From: Deltaproteobacteria bacterium
GTDB lineage: Bacteria > Desulfobacterota > Desulfomonilia > UBA1062
Assembly: GCA_011046135.1 (NCBI GenBank)
Contig: DSBG01000136.1
Span: 29,946-93,945, forward strand
Reading direction: 5' to 3'
Length of the DNA stretch: 64,000 bases
Shown here: piece after piece, positions 36,988-46,448 of the stretch
Layout: each line of letters begins with the position of its first letter
Numbering within the stretch: position 1 is the first letter of the stretch
Program-made: the position numbers and the translations under genes
The notes under the pieces: generated by a model
The model's input: the letters and a program-made list of their open reading frames with translations, nothing else
Told to the model about the DNA's origin: nothing
Database searches by the model: none

Positions 36988-38289
36988 ATGCCCTTTCTTG
37001 CGTTGAGTCCCCAGGAGCGTGAATCAATCCTCTCGTTCCTCGGTATCAGATCCGAAGAGGAGCTCTTTTCCTGTATTCCGGAAGAGCTTCGGTATGCGGG
37101 ATCGCTCTCCCTGGAGGGACCATACGATGAGCAGACGCTCCGCGCCCGTTTCCCCCTGCCCAGAGAAGCCGTCCTCTTCACCGGCGGAGGAGTCTACCGG
37201 CACTACGTTCCGGCTCTTGTGGATGCCGTTGCACACCGCCAGGAATTCGTCACCTCATACACCCCTTATCAGCCGGAGATCAGCCAGGGAACACTCCAGG
37301 CCATCTTCGAGTATCAGAGCATGATGGCCAGTCTCACCGGCATGGAGGCGGCAAACGCTTCCCTGTACGACGGCGCCACAGCACTGGCCGAGGCCGCGCT
37401 GATGTCCTTACGCATCAAGGGCGTCCGTCGCATTCTCATAAGTCGGGCGACAAATCCAACCTACAGAGCTGTCGTGAGAACCTATCTCCAGCAGGTAGGT
37501 GACGTTGAGGTTCATGAAATCCCCTTTAACCCCGCCACGGGCAGCATGGATATCTCTTCCCTGAAAAGCAGCCTGGGAAGCGATGCGGCCTTCTTCTTCC
37601 AGAATCCTAATTATTTCGGTGTAATAGAACCCATTGAGGAAATCTCAAGGATGTCGACGGGATTCGCACTGTGGGGTGTTGTCATCAACGATGCTGTCTC
37701 GCTCGGAGTATTGAGCCCACCGGGCACGTACGGGAGCACCCTTGTCATCGGTGAAGCCCAGTCTTTCGGCAACCCTGTCTGCGGGGGTGGACCACTCCTG
37801 GGATTCTTCTGTACCACGAGGGACCATATCCGGAAAATGCCTGGCAGGATCGTCGGGCTTACGCATGATCACAACGGAAAACAGGCGTTCTGCCTGACCC
37901 TTTCCACGCGCGAACAGCACATACGCAGGGAAAAGGCAACGTCCAACATCTGTACAAACCAGGGGTTGTGCGCCTTGAGAGCCGCCCTTTATCTGAGTGC
38001 CATGGGACCCATCGGTCTCAGGAAGGTCGCCAGCCAGTGCGCATCCGGTGCACGATACCTCAGAAAGCTGCTGTCTGCAAAAGGCATGGAGACCGTGTTC
38101 TCATGGCCTTTTTTCCACGAGTTCGTCGTCAGGATGGATGAAAAGACCTTTGAAAGGCTCGAGCAGGAGGGGATTGTTCCAGGCATCAGGATTGAATCGT
38201 TCTACCCCGAGATCTCTGACGGGGTGCTCGTAACCGTGACTGAAATGAACACGAAAGAGGACTGCAGATGCCTTTTGACGAGACTGTGA
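36988..38289 (+). CDS. gcvPA: glycine dehydrogenase (decarboxylating) subunit 1
   Basis: FTGGGVYRHYVPALVDAVAHRQEFVTSYTPYQPEISQGTLQAIFEYQSMMASLTGMEAANASLYDGATALAEAALM. Confidence 0.97.
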   Translation: MPFLALSPQERESILSFLGIRSEEELFSCIPEELRYAGSLSLEGPYDEQTLRARFPLPREAVLFTGGGVYRHYVPALVDAVAHRQEFVTSYTPYQPEISQGTLQAIFEYQSMMASLTGMEAANASLYDGATALAEAALMSLRIKGVRRILISRATNPTYRAVVRTYLQQVGDVEVHEIPFNPATGSMDISSLKSSLGSDAAFFFQNPNYFGVIEPIEEISRMSTGFALWGVVINDAVSLGVLSPPGTYGSTLVIGEAQSFGNPVCGGGPLLGFFCTTRDHIRKMPGRIVGLTHDHNGKQAFCLTLSTREQHIRREKATSNICTNQGLCALRAALYLSAMGPIGLRKVASQCASGARYLRKLLSAKGMETVFSWPFFHEFVVRMDEKTFERLEQEGIVPGIRIESFYPEISDGVLVTVTEMNTKEDCRCLLTRL

Positions 38290-39761
38290 GCACGTTTCCC
38301 GAACACAGGGAACCACTGCTCATAACGCTGAGTTCCCAGGGAAAAAACTCCCGGCTTGTGCCTGAACCCTTCGATGCCGGTGACCTCGATGATCTGAGAC
38401 CTGCAGAACACCTTCCCGTTCTTCCGGACATCTCGGAAGTGGAGACGATCCGCCATTTCACCCGCCTCTCCCGCCTGAATTTCGGGATCGACCAGGGCAT
38501 GTACCCCCTGGGGTCGTGCACCATGAAACACAACCCGAAGATCTCCGAGGAAATCCTTTCCAGATTTGCAGCCATTCATCCAGCGGATAGGCGCGCGATG
38601 CAGATCATCCTTTCGAGCATCCATACCCTGGCGGGATTTCTCCAGGAAATCTGCGGCATGGATGCCTGTTCACTGTGGCCGGCAGCCGGCGCCCATGGAG
38701 AACTCACCGGGATGATGATCATCAAGAAGGCAGTCAAGGCAGTGGGACAGGACCGCACCACGGTGCTCGTTCCTGATACGGCACACGGGACAAACCCGGC
38801 TTCGTGCTCTATCGCCGGATTTATCACAAAAAACATCCCCTCGGGCCCGGAAGGATTCGTCACGGCCTCCCTTGTTCAGAAACATCTCGACGGAGATGTG
38901 GCCGCCCTCATGCTGACCAATCCCAACACCCTGGGCATCTTCGAACAGGAAATCTCACGGATAGCTACGATCCTGCACGAGAACGGATCGTACCTCTACA
39001 TGGACGGCGCCAATCTCAATGCCATCATGGGAATCTCCAGACCGGGAGACATGGGAGTCGACTGCATGCACGTCAACCTGCACAAGACCTTCGGCGCTCC
39101 CCATGGGGGCGGTGGTCCCGGTGGCGGACCCGTACTGGTGAAGAAGACTCTGGAGAGGTTTCTCCCGGTTCCGAGGCTTGAAAGAGATTCCAGTGGGCTC
39201 TTCCACCTCTCCCTACACTATCCCGACAGCATCGGCATGGTACACAGCACTCTGGGAAATGTCGGGGTTCTCATCAAGGCCCTCACCTACCTCCTGTCCG
39301 TGGGTCCCGATGGTATCAGAAAGGCGGCAGCAACGGCCTGCCTGAACGCGAATTATCTCAAGAAAAAACTCCGGGAAACCTTCGATTTACCCTACGATAC
39401 GCCCACGCTGCACGAATTCGTCCTGAGCGACAGAAAACAGAAAGACGCCGGGATCACGACGATGGATATTGCAAAGATGCTTATGGATGCAGGGTTTCAT
39501 CCACCCACCGTACACTTTCCCCTGGTGGTTCCCGGGGCCTTGATGATCGAACCCACGGAGACCGAGCCGCTCAGGGAGCTTCAACGGTTTACCGATGCCA
39601 TGGAGAGAATCGCAGAGATGTGTCGGAGCGGGCCGGGCTCGGTCCGGAACAGGCCTCAGTCAACGCCGGTGACCCGGGTGGATGAGGTACACGCAGCGAG
39701 AAATCTCGTCCTGACATGGAAGGATGCTGAATCCATAGGGTCAGAGCAGGTATCTAAATGA
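38268..39761 (+). CDS. gcvPB: glycine dehydrogenase (decarboxylating) subunit 2
   Basis: FGIDQGMYPLGSCTMKHNPKISEEI; VPDTAHGTNPASCSIAGF; MHVNLHKTFGAPHGGGGPGGGPV (PLP Lys region). Confidence 0.98.
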   Translation: MPFDETVSTFPEHREPLLITLSSQGKNSRLVPEPFDAGDLDDLRPAEHLPVLPDISEVETIRHFTRLSRLNFGIDQGMYPLGSCTMKHNPKISEEILSRFAAIHPADRRAMQIILSSIHTLAGFLQEICGMDACSLWPAAGAHGELTGMMIIKKAVKAVGQDRTTVLVPDTAHGTNPASCSIAGFITKNIPSGPEGFVTASLVQKHLDGDVAALMLTNPNTLGIFEQEISRIATILHENGSYLYMDGANLNAIMGISRPGDMGVDCMHVNLHKTFGAPHGGGGPGGGPVLVKKTLERFLPVPRLERDSSGLFHLSLHYPDSIGMVHSTLGNVGVLIKALTYLLSVGPDGIRKAAATACLNANYLKKKLRETFDLPYDTPTLHEFVLSDRKQKDAGITTMDIAKMLMDAGFHPPTVHFPLVVPGALMIEPTETEPLRELQRFTDAMERIAEMCRSGPGSVRNRPQSTPVTRVDEVHAARNLVLTWKDAESIGSEQVSK

Positions 39762-40360
39762 GCAAGGAAAATAAAGACCTCAGTGATGAAATCCTCGTGG
39801 GCAGGATAAAAAAAGGGGATAGGGATGCTCTGGAGGAGATTGTGAAACGGTATTCACAGAAGATCTACAATCTCGCCCTGCATGTCACGAGAGACGCAGC
39901 AGCCGCTGAAGAAATCATGCAGGAAGTTTTCCTCACCATCCTTTCCAAGATCCACGCCCTGACTCACGATGCTTATTTCTCCACCTGGCTCTACCGGGTT
40001 GCCATGAATGCAGCGTATGGTTACCTGCGTAAGGAAAGGAAGTACACGGAGCAGACGGTTTCAGAAGATCTGGAGAACGAAACCGCTGCCGAGTACGACT
40101 GGTCATCCCTTTCCGACGATATCCTGGTTTCCGAGGAAAGCAAAGATATCCTGAGAACATCGATAGACTCACTGCCTGATACCATGAGAATGGTCGTCAT
40201 TCTCAAAGACGTCGAAGGCTTCAAGAACGAGGAAATCTCCCAGGCGCTTGATCTGAGCGTCCCGGCGGTAAAGTCACGGCTACACAGGGGGAGACTTATT
40301 CTACGCAGGGCCCTCGGCGATTACTTCAGGAGGTATTCGTATTCGGGGGCTGAAGAATGA
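39758..40360 (+). CDS. ECF-family RNA polymerase sigma factor
   Basis: 200 aa; DRDALEEIVKRYSQKIYNLALHVTRDAAAAEEIMQEVFLTILSKIHAL...FSTWLYRVAMNAAYGYLRKERK; region 4 LPDTMRMVVILKDVEGFKNEEISQALDLSVPAVKSRLHRGRLILRRAL. Confidence 0.95.
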   Translation: MSKENKDLSDEILVGRIKKGDRDALEEIVKRYSQKIYNLALHVTRDAAAAEEIMQEVFLTILSKIHALTHDAYFSTWLYRVAMNAAYGYLRKERKYTEQTVSEDLENETAAEYDWSSLSDDILVSEESKDILRTSIDSLPDTMRMVVILKDVEGFKNEEISQALDLSVPAVKSRLHRGRLILRRALGDYFRRYSYSGAEE

Positions 40361-40608
40361 ACTGTATGCTCTGCTCAAAACTTTTCCAGGAGTATCTCGA
40401 TAACACCCTTTCCGAAGAACTCATCCATGAGCTGAACCTCCACATGGAACATTGCAGCAGGTGTCGCGTGTTCTTCAGAACCTACTCTCTGACGGTTACC
40501 CTCTCCAGAAAAGTCGAGCAACCCTGCTGTCCCAGTGAAGAAACGATGGAAAGGCTCACGGCACTGCTCTGTGACAAGCTCTGCTCACTTCACGGAAAAC
40601 GCCCGTAG
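40357..40608 (+). CDS. short zinc-finger anti-sigma factor-like protein
   Basis: 83 aa; LNLHMEHCSRCRVFFRTY (HxxxCxxC of the ZAS domain); start overlaps ECF sigma stop by 4 nt. Confidence 0.85.
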   Translation: MNCMLCSKLFQEYLDNTLSEELIHELNLHMEHCSRCRVFFRTYSLTVTLSRKVEQPCCPSEETMERLTALLCDKLCSLHGKRP

Positions 40609-40841
40609 GTTCATCACACGGCGTTTCACGCAGAACACCGCCTCAGTCTCTTCCAGATAGATCCTGGCTTTTGTGCCTGCGATGCTCACGTCATTGTGCA
40701 GACCCAGGGGAAATCTCGAGGGTATACCCTGAACGCATCGCAGTTTTCATCCTGGCATGACTTCTTTTCCCGCGCTGTGAACAGAACATCCACAGAACAG
40801 ATCCTGTACACCCGTGAGGAACAAGAGACTGTCTGTGGCAC
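40585..40841 (-). pseudogene. frameshifted small conserved-looking ORF (about 85 codons)
   Basis: Two minus-strand frames join across CCCCTGGG: VPQTVSCSSRVYRICSVDVLFTAREKKSCQDENCDAFRVYPRDFPW / GLHNDVSIAGTKARIYLEETEAVFCVKRRVMNLRAFSVK*; one missing base (most simply a G in the GGG run) explains the break. No database support available. Confidence 0.45.
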
Positions 40842-40982
40842 CTATTCCACACAGGTGATTCCAGAGGATTTTCGTTGATAAATGAATGTAGTGCTGGTAA
40901 GATATTTCGTTGCCGCTGCGAACTGCTTTGCGGAGGTTGGGGAATTCTTCATTTTCAATCGAAAGAGAGACGTTACAGTACC

Positions 40983-42278
40983 ATGTCGTTGGAGAGAAAA
41001 GTTCGATCGAGCAGCGGGATGGGGCGTACCCGTAAAGACACACGTGATCCCCTCAGCATCTGTCTGTTTACCTACCGAGGCAAACCGACCAGCGGCGGGC
41101 AAGGCGTCTACATCAGGAGACTCAGCACAGCGCTTCGAGATCTCGGTCACCGTGTCGAGGTGGTTTCAGGACCTCCCTACCCCACTCTGGATGATGGCAT
41201 CGCGCTCCACAAGTTGCCAAGCCTTGATCTGTACAATCCGGACGATCTCTTCAGGGTTCCACATATCAGGGAACTCAAAAATCCGATCAACCTCATGGAA
41301 TGGCTGGGGGTATCGAGCGGCGGGTTCCCGGAACCTCTGACGTCGAGTATTCGAGCCTTCAGATTCATGAAGGCGAACTTCCGCAAGTACGACATCCTCC
41401 ACGACAACCAGTGTCTCGCCTACGGCATCCTCGGAATCAAGGCCCTTGGCCTGCCGACGGTGGCCACCATCCATCATCCCATTACTGTGGATCGCGATGT
41501 CGAGATTGATTCCGAAAGGGTCTTCTGGAGAAAATGGAAGGTCAGGAGATGGTACTCGTTCCTTGGCATGCAGGGAAGAGTTTCCCGGAGGCTGTCACAT
41601 ATCATCACGGTTTCCGAAGCATCCAAGAAGGATATCAGCACTGCATTCTCCATACCACCGCACCGGTTCCGGGTGGTGGCGAATGGAATCAATACTGATA
41701 TCTTTCACCCGATGCCGGACGTACCTCGGCGCGAAGACACCATCATGGTCACCAACAGCGCGGACACTCCCCTGAAGGGACTCCGCTACCTCATCGAGGC
41801 TGTCTCGTCGATACGAAGACACCGCAACGTCACGCTCACGGTCATTGGTCAACCCAAGAAAGACGGCTTCATAGAAAAACTCGTCTATGACCTGAAAGCA
41901 CACACATATGTCACCTTCACCGGCCGCATCGAAGATTCCGCCTTTGCCGAGTACTATGCCAGGGCCACATTGGCCGTCGTCCCCTCGATCTACGAAGGGT
42001 TCGGCCTGCCAGCGGGAGAGGCGATGGCATGCAGAGTCCCGGTCATCAGCACCACTGGCGGAGCTCTTCCCGAGGTAGTTGGTGACGCCGGCGTCCTCGT
42101 TTCCCCCGGTAATGCACGCGCCCTTGAACAGGCCCTTGTTGACCTCCTGGACAACCCCGATAAACGTGAGAGACTTGCCCTGGCAGGATATGAACGGGTG
42201 AAGAAGCATTTCACCTGGCACGCGACGGCACAAAGGGTTGTTGATGTGTACAGGGAGGCAATCGATGCTCACGGTTGA
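40983..42278 (+). CDS. glycosyltransferase family 4
   Basis: SICLFTYRGKPTSGGQGVYIRRLSTALRDLGHRVEVVSG; SEASKKDI; PSIYEGFGLPAGEAMACRVPVISTTGGALPEVVGDAGVLV (GT-B E-x7-E region). Confidence 0.95.
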   Translation: MSLERKVRSSSGMGRTRKDTRDPLSICLFTYRGKPTSGGQGVYIRRLSTALRDLGHRVEVVSGPPYPTLDDGIALHKLPSLDLYNPDDLFRVPHIRELKNPINLMEWLGVSSGGFPEPLTSSIRAFRFMKANFRKYDILHDNQCLAYGILGIKALGLPTVATIHHPITVDRDVEIDSERVFWRKWKVRRWYSFLGMQGRVSRRLSHIITVSEASKKDISTAFSIPPHRFRVVANGINTDIFHPMPDVPRREDTIMVTNSADTPLKGLRYLIEAVSSIRRHRNVTLTVIGQPKKDGFIEKLVYDLKAHTYVTFTGRIEDSAFAEYYARATLAVVPSIYEGFGLPAGEAMACRVPVISTTGGALPEVVGDAGVLVSPGNARALEQALVDLLDNPDKRERLALAGYERVKKHFTWHATAQRVVDVYREAIDAHG

Positions 42279-42990
42279 TTTTTCAAGGCTCGATCTGAAA
42301 CCGGGAACACGGGTCCTGGACGCTGGATGCGGGGCAGGTCGGCACCTGAGTGAAGCCTTTCGATTCAAGGGCGTGGATGTCGTCGGCATCGATATGAGCC
42401 GGGATGATGCCCTGAAGGCACAAAATACCATCAAAATCATGCGGCACACCGGCGAGGATGGCGGAGGGAACGGCATGATCTTCGTGAGCGACATCACCTC
42501 GCTCCCCTTTCTCGATGAAACCTTTGATATCGTGATCTGCTCAGAGGTGCTTGAACACGTACCCGATCATGAGAAGGCCGCCCGGGAGATCTCCCGGGTT
42601 CTCAGAAAAGGGAGTTCCCTCGTGGTGAGTGTCCCCCGCTACCTGCCGGAACGAATCTGCTGGGCGTTGTCGAAAGACTACCACTCGGAGGAAGGCGGAC
42701 ACATCAGGATCTACCGGAAGCGTCAGGTCATCGGGCTCCTGGAATCTGCCGGCTTCACCTGCCTGGAGATGGGATGGGCGCATTCACTGCACAGTCCGTA
42801 CTGGTGGCTCAAGTGTCTGGTTGGCCACAAGAATGACGCTTCTCCCCTGGTGGCACTCTACCACCGCTTCCTTGTTTGGGACATCATGCAGAAGCCGCTG
42901 CTGACCCGTTTCCTCGACAGGATTCTCAATCCGCTCATTGCAAAAAGCATCGTACTTTATCTGAAAAAAGGTGATCAATATGGAACGTGA
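42265..42990 (+). CDS. class I SAM-dependent methyltransferase
   Basis: GTRVLDAGCGAGRHLSEAFRFKGVDVVGIDMSRD; DIVICSEVLEHVPDHEKAAREISRVLRKGSSLVVSVPRYLPE; start trimmed to ATG at 42265. Confidence 0.92.
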   Translation: MLTVDFSRLDLKPGTRVLDAGCGAGRHLSEAFRFKGVDVVGIDMSRDDALKAQNTIKIMRHTGEDGGGNGMIFVSDITSLPFLDETFDIVICSEVLEHVPDHEKAAREISRVLRKGSSLVVSVPRYLPERICWALSKDYHSEEGGHIRIYRKRQVIGLLESAGFTCLEMGWAHSLHSPYWWLKCLVGHKNDASPLVALYHRFLVWDIMQKPLLTRFLDRILNPLIAKSIVLYLKKGDQYGT

Positions 42991-44107
42991 TCTATCTGGC
43001 GGAAGGATTTCATCACCCCTTGACATAGATGAGCTTGCGGCATCCATTGCCTCGGTGCAGAGGGATTCCGGAGAAATTCCCTGGCACGAAGGGGGGAAAA
43101 CCGATCCCTGGGATCATGTCGAGGCAGCCATCGGTCTGAGTATCGGTGGGTATTACGAGGAAGCCAGGCGTGCATTTGAATGGCTTGCCTCCACCCAGCT
43201 CGATGACGGTAGCTGGTATTCATCCTATCGCCAGGGCACTCCGGAAGACCTCACGAGAGAGAGCAACATGTCCTCGTACATTGCTGTGGGGATCTTTCAC
43301 TACTACCTGATTACCCGGGACAAACATTTTCTCGAGTACATCTGGCCTACGGTCAGTGAAGGAATCGACTTTACGGTAAACCTCCAGGCATCCGGAGGAG
43401 AAATCTACTGGGCAAGAAACCCTCACGGGATGATCGATCCCATGGCACTGCTCACCGGCTGCAGCTCCATCTATATGAGTCTCAAGTGTGCCCTTGTCCT
43501 GGCTCTTCTCCTGGGAGAAGCACGGCCACGATGGCAGGCGGCTCTTCAAAGGCTGGGTGAGGCCATCAGGTATCGCCCGCACCTCTTCAACAAGGAGAAA
43601 TCCCGCTATTCCATGGACTGGTTCTATCCGGTGCTCTGCGGCGCGATTACCGGTGCGGATGCAAAGAAACGCATGAACAAATACTGGAATACCTTCATGG
43701 TGGACGGGCTCGGGTGCCGGTGCGTATCGGACAATCCCTGGGTAACGATGGCAGAAACATCCGAACTCATTCTTTCCCTCGCTGCAATGGGCCAGACCGA
43801 CCTGGCCCGAACCATCCTCGGATGGATTCTCGGCAGGAGGCATGAAGACGGGTCCTTCTGGTGTGGATTCACCTTCCCGGACATGGTGATCTGGCCGGAG
43901 GAGAAACTCACCTGGACCGATGCGGCGGTGATGATGGCTACCGATGCGCTGTTCCACATTACCCCGGCATCCCAGCTGTTCAACCACTCCTTCTGGGAAG
44001 TAGGGCAAGGTGCAAAATCTCACATGTACCGGTTCCTGAAAAAGCACCACCCGGTGTTCAGTATCCACGATGCGTTCTACTCGAATTCGAAAGACATGAG
44101 GGTATAG
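42971..44107 (+). CDS. alpha/alpha-toroid protein (prenyltransferase/terpene-cyclase-like or glycosidase-like fold)
   Basis: 378 aa with repeated helical-hairpin segments EAARRAFEWLASTQLDDGSWYSSYR, GWILGRRHEDGSFWCGFTFPDMVIWPEEKLTWTDAAVMMATDAL (QxxDGSW-like motifs). Confidence 0.7.
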   Translation: MINMERDLSGGRISSPLDIDELAASIASVQRDSGEIPWHEGGKTDPWDHVEAAIGLSIGGYYEEARRAFEWLASTQLDDGSWYSSYRQGTPEDLTRESNMSSYIAVGIFHYYLITRDKHFLEYIWPTVSEGIDFTVNLQASGGEIYWARNPHGMIDPMALLTGCSSIYMSLKCALVLALLLGEARPRWQAALQRLGEAIRYRPHLFNKEKSRYSMDWFYPVLCGAITGADAKKRMNKYWNTFMVDGLGCRCVSDNPWVTMAETSELILSLAAMGQTDLARTILGWILGRRHEDGSFWCGFTFPDMVIWPEEKLTWTDAAVMMATDALFHITPASQLFNHSFWEVGQGAKSHMYRFLKKHHPVFSIHDAFYSNSKDMRV

Positions 44108-44112
44108 ATTCC

Positions 44113-44835
44113 TTGAGAAGAGACCACAGACCGTATTACCTCAAGAAGATCGAACTGAAGGTGCGTGACTGGTACGTCGAACACTTCCTGAGGCCTCACT
44201 TCGAACACCTGGGAAAGGGCTGCACGTTCATGAAGCCATGGCACGTACACGTGTTCGGCCAACCTATTGAACTGGGCGACTATGCAAATGTCATCACTAC
44301 TCCCGAACACCGTGTTCGCCTGACTGTCTGGTCACGCAGCACGGGTGAGGGTGCCATCAGGATCGGGAACTACTGCCTCCTCTGCCCGGGATTGCGGATC
44401 AGCTCCGCAACGGAGATTACTATCGGCGACAGCTGCATGATGGCAAGTGGTGTGTACATCACCGATTCAGACTGGCATGGGATCTATGACCGACTGGATT
44501 TCATCGGGAAAACCGGCCCTGTCAGGATAGGAACCAATGTCTGGATCGGAGACGGTGCTATCGTGTGCAAGGGTGTTACCGTTGGAGAGAACAGCATCAT
44601 CGGGGCAGGATCTGTGGTAATCAGGGATATCCCTCCCAACACCGTCGCCGCAGGGAACCCGGCCGTACCCGTGAGAACCCTCGACCCGAACATCCCCCTG
44701 AAAACCCGTGCCGACTGGTTTTCGAACCCCATGAAACTTGCTCATGATATCGAAGAGATCGACAGAGATATGCTGCGGGGCAACACCCTCCTCGGATGGC
44801 TTACCTCTGTTATGTTTCCCGATAAAACGTCCTGA
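44113..44835 (+). CDS. left-handed beta-helix (hexapeptide repeat) acyltransferase
   Basis: RIGTNVWIGDGAIVCKGVTVGENSIIGAGSVVIRDIPPNTVAAGNPAVPVRTLD; TTG start at 44113 inferred because the track ORF begins inside the preceding gene. Confidence 0.9.
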   Translation: MRRDHRPYYLKKIELKVRDWYVEHFLRPHFEHLGKGCTFMKPWHVHVFGQPIELGDYANVITTPEHRVRLTVWSRSTGEGAIRIGNYCLLCPGLRISSATEITIGDSCMMASGVYITDSDWHGIYDRLDFIGKTGPVRIGTNVWIGDGAIVCKGVTVGENSIIGAGSVVIRDIPPNTVAAGNPAVPVRTLDPNIPLKTRADWFSNPMKLAHDIEEIDRDMLRGNTLLGWLTSVMFPDKTS

Positions 44836-44855
44836 AAAGTGAGAGCAGTATCCGT

Positions 44856-46448
44856 ATGAAAATTGCTTTGATCGCAACACCCTATCCCCTGGAAGAAGCC
44901 CCTTCACCGCCACTCGGGCTCTCCTACGTCGCTGCTGCCTGTGAATCAGCCGGGGCAGAGGTCCGCATCTTCGATTTCATTGTCAGCAAATACACCCCCG
45001 AGAAGCTTGCTTCCATTCTCGATACCTTCAACCCGGATGTAGTCGGTGCCAACTCGGTTACCATGAATGTCCTCACGGCGGCCGGGATCATTCAGGCCGT
45101 CAAGAGACACCGGCCATCCATCATCACCATGATGGGGGGGCCTCATGTCTCCTTTGATATCAAGGGCATGCTCACCACGTACCCCGAACTCGACCTCATC
45201 GTGGTTGGCGAGGGAGAACAGACGCTCCTGGAACTGATCCCCCTCATTCAGGAACGATCCTCATGGGAGACTGTCCCCGGCATCGCCTTCAGGAAGGATG
45301 GCGAGATACTCATCACCCAGGCACGCCCACTCATCCACGATCTGGACGCTATTCCTTTGCCGGCCCGTCACCTCCTGCCCCTCTCCCGCTACCAGGCCCT
45401 GGGGTTTCCCGTGAGCATCATCACCTCACGGGGCTGCCCGAACCAGTGCGTCTTCTGCCTGGGAAGAAAGATGGTCGGGAACAGGGGACGGTTCAGGAGC
45501 GCAGCACTCGTGGTCGACGAGATCGAACAGCTCGTATCCATGGGATTTTCACGCATCAATGTCGCCGATGACCTCTTCACCGCCAACAAAAACAGAGTTC
45601 GAGAGCTGTGTTATGAAATCAGGAACAGAAACGTCGATTTCACCTGGAGTGCCTTTGCCCGGGTCAACACCGTCGATCTCGAGACACTGAGAATCATGAG
45701 GGAGACCGGGTGTGACTGTGTCAGCTTTGGTATCGAATCCGGGAATATCGACATGCTCAAACGCGCACGAAAAGGCATCACCCTGGATCAGGCCCGCGCT
45801 GCGGTCCGTGCCTGCAAAGAGGCGGGGATTCTCCCCCACGCATCCTTCATGGTCGGGCTCCCGGGAGAATCTCCGGAAACCTTGAAGGACACCGAGCGGT
45901 TCGCTCACGAGCTGAACATCGCCCATGGGTATCACCTCCTCGCCCCATTCCCGGGAACCACGGTGTACGAGGAGATCAACCGGTACGACCTGGATATCCT
46001 GAGCCACGACTGGGATCTCTACGATGCAAACCATGCGATTGTGAAAACATCGAAGCTCTCACCCGAGGAGATGGAAACCTTCGTGAAGGAGTACGACCGC
46101 TTCCATGAAGAACTCTGGCAGGAGACCCAGCAACGGTACCGGGAGAAGACCTGCACTCCCTATGAACAGCTCCTGGTAGAGGGGCGCGCCAGAATGAACC
46201 TGGTCTACAGGATTCTCTCCGAAGACATCATCGAGGACACATCCTGCGAGTATTCATCGGGGATGGATCCCGTGGTTCTCATGTCCCGGGCGATTTCCCA
46301 GAAAACAGGCAGCGATGAGATGTTCGTGTTCAACGTATTACATGGATTCCACGAATCCGGGTTCATCAAGTCTGAACAGCTCAACGGCCGGGTGTCCTTC
46401 CACTGGACACACAGTCCGGCTCTCGATGCCCTACCAATCCCGGCGTGA
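44856..46448 (+). CDS. B12-binding-domain radical SAM protein
   Basis: MKIALIATPYPLEEAPSPPLGLSYVAAACESAGAEVRIFDF...VVGEGEQTLLELIPL; SIITSRGCPNQCVFCLGRKMVG (CxxxCxxC); INVADDLFTANKNRVRELC. Confidence 0.95.
   Translation: MKIALIATPYPLEEAPSPPLGLSYVAAACESAGAEVRIFDFIVSKYTPEKLASILDTFNPDVVGANSVTMNVLTAAGIIQAVKRHRPSIITMMGGPHVSFDIKGMLTTYPELDLIVVGEGEQTLLELIPLIQERSSWETVPGIAFRKDGEILITQARPLIHDLDAIPLPARHLLPLSRYQALGFPVSIITSRGCPNQCVFCLGRKMVGNRGRFRSAALVVDEIEQLVSMGFSRINVADDLFTANKNRVRELCYEIRNRNVDFTWSAFARVNTVDLETLRIMRETGCDCVSFGIESGNIDMLKRARKGITLDQARAAVRACKEAGILPHASFMVGLPGESPETLKDTERFAHELNIAHGYHLLAPFPGTTVYEEINRYDLDILSHDWDLYDANHAIVKTSKLSPEEMETFVKEYDRFHEELWQETQQRYREKTCTPYEQLLVEGRARMNLVYRILSEDIIEDTSCEYSSGMDPVVLMSRAISQKTGSDEMFVFNVLHGFHESGFIKSEQLNGRVSFHWTHSPALDALPIPA

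Noticed and set aside
40747-41043. 98-aa minus-strand ORF continuing past a UGA in frame (selenocysteine or recoding idea)
   Set aside because: The in-frame UGA joins unrelated-looking sequence; the frameshift interpretation in the neighbouring frame fits better and no SECIS-like hairpin was evident by eye.
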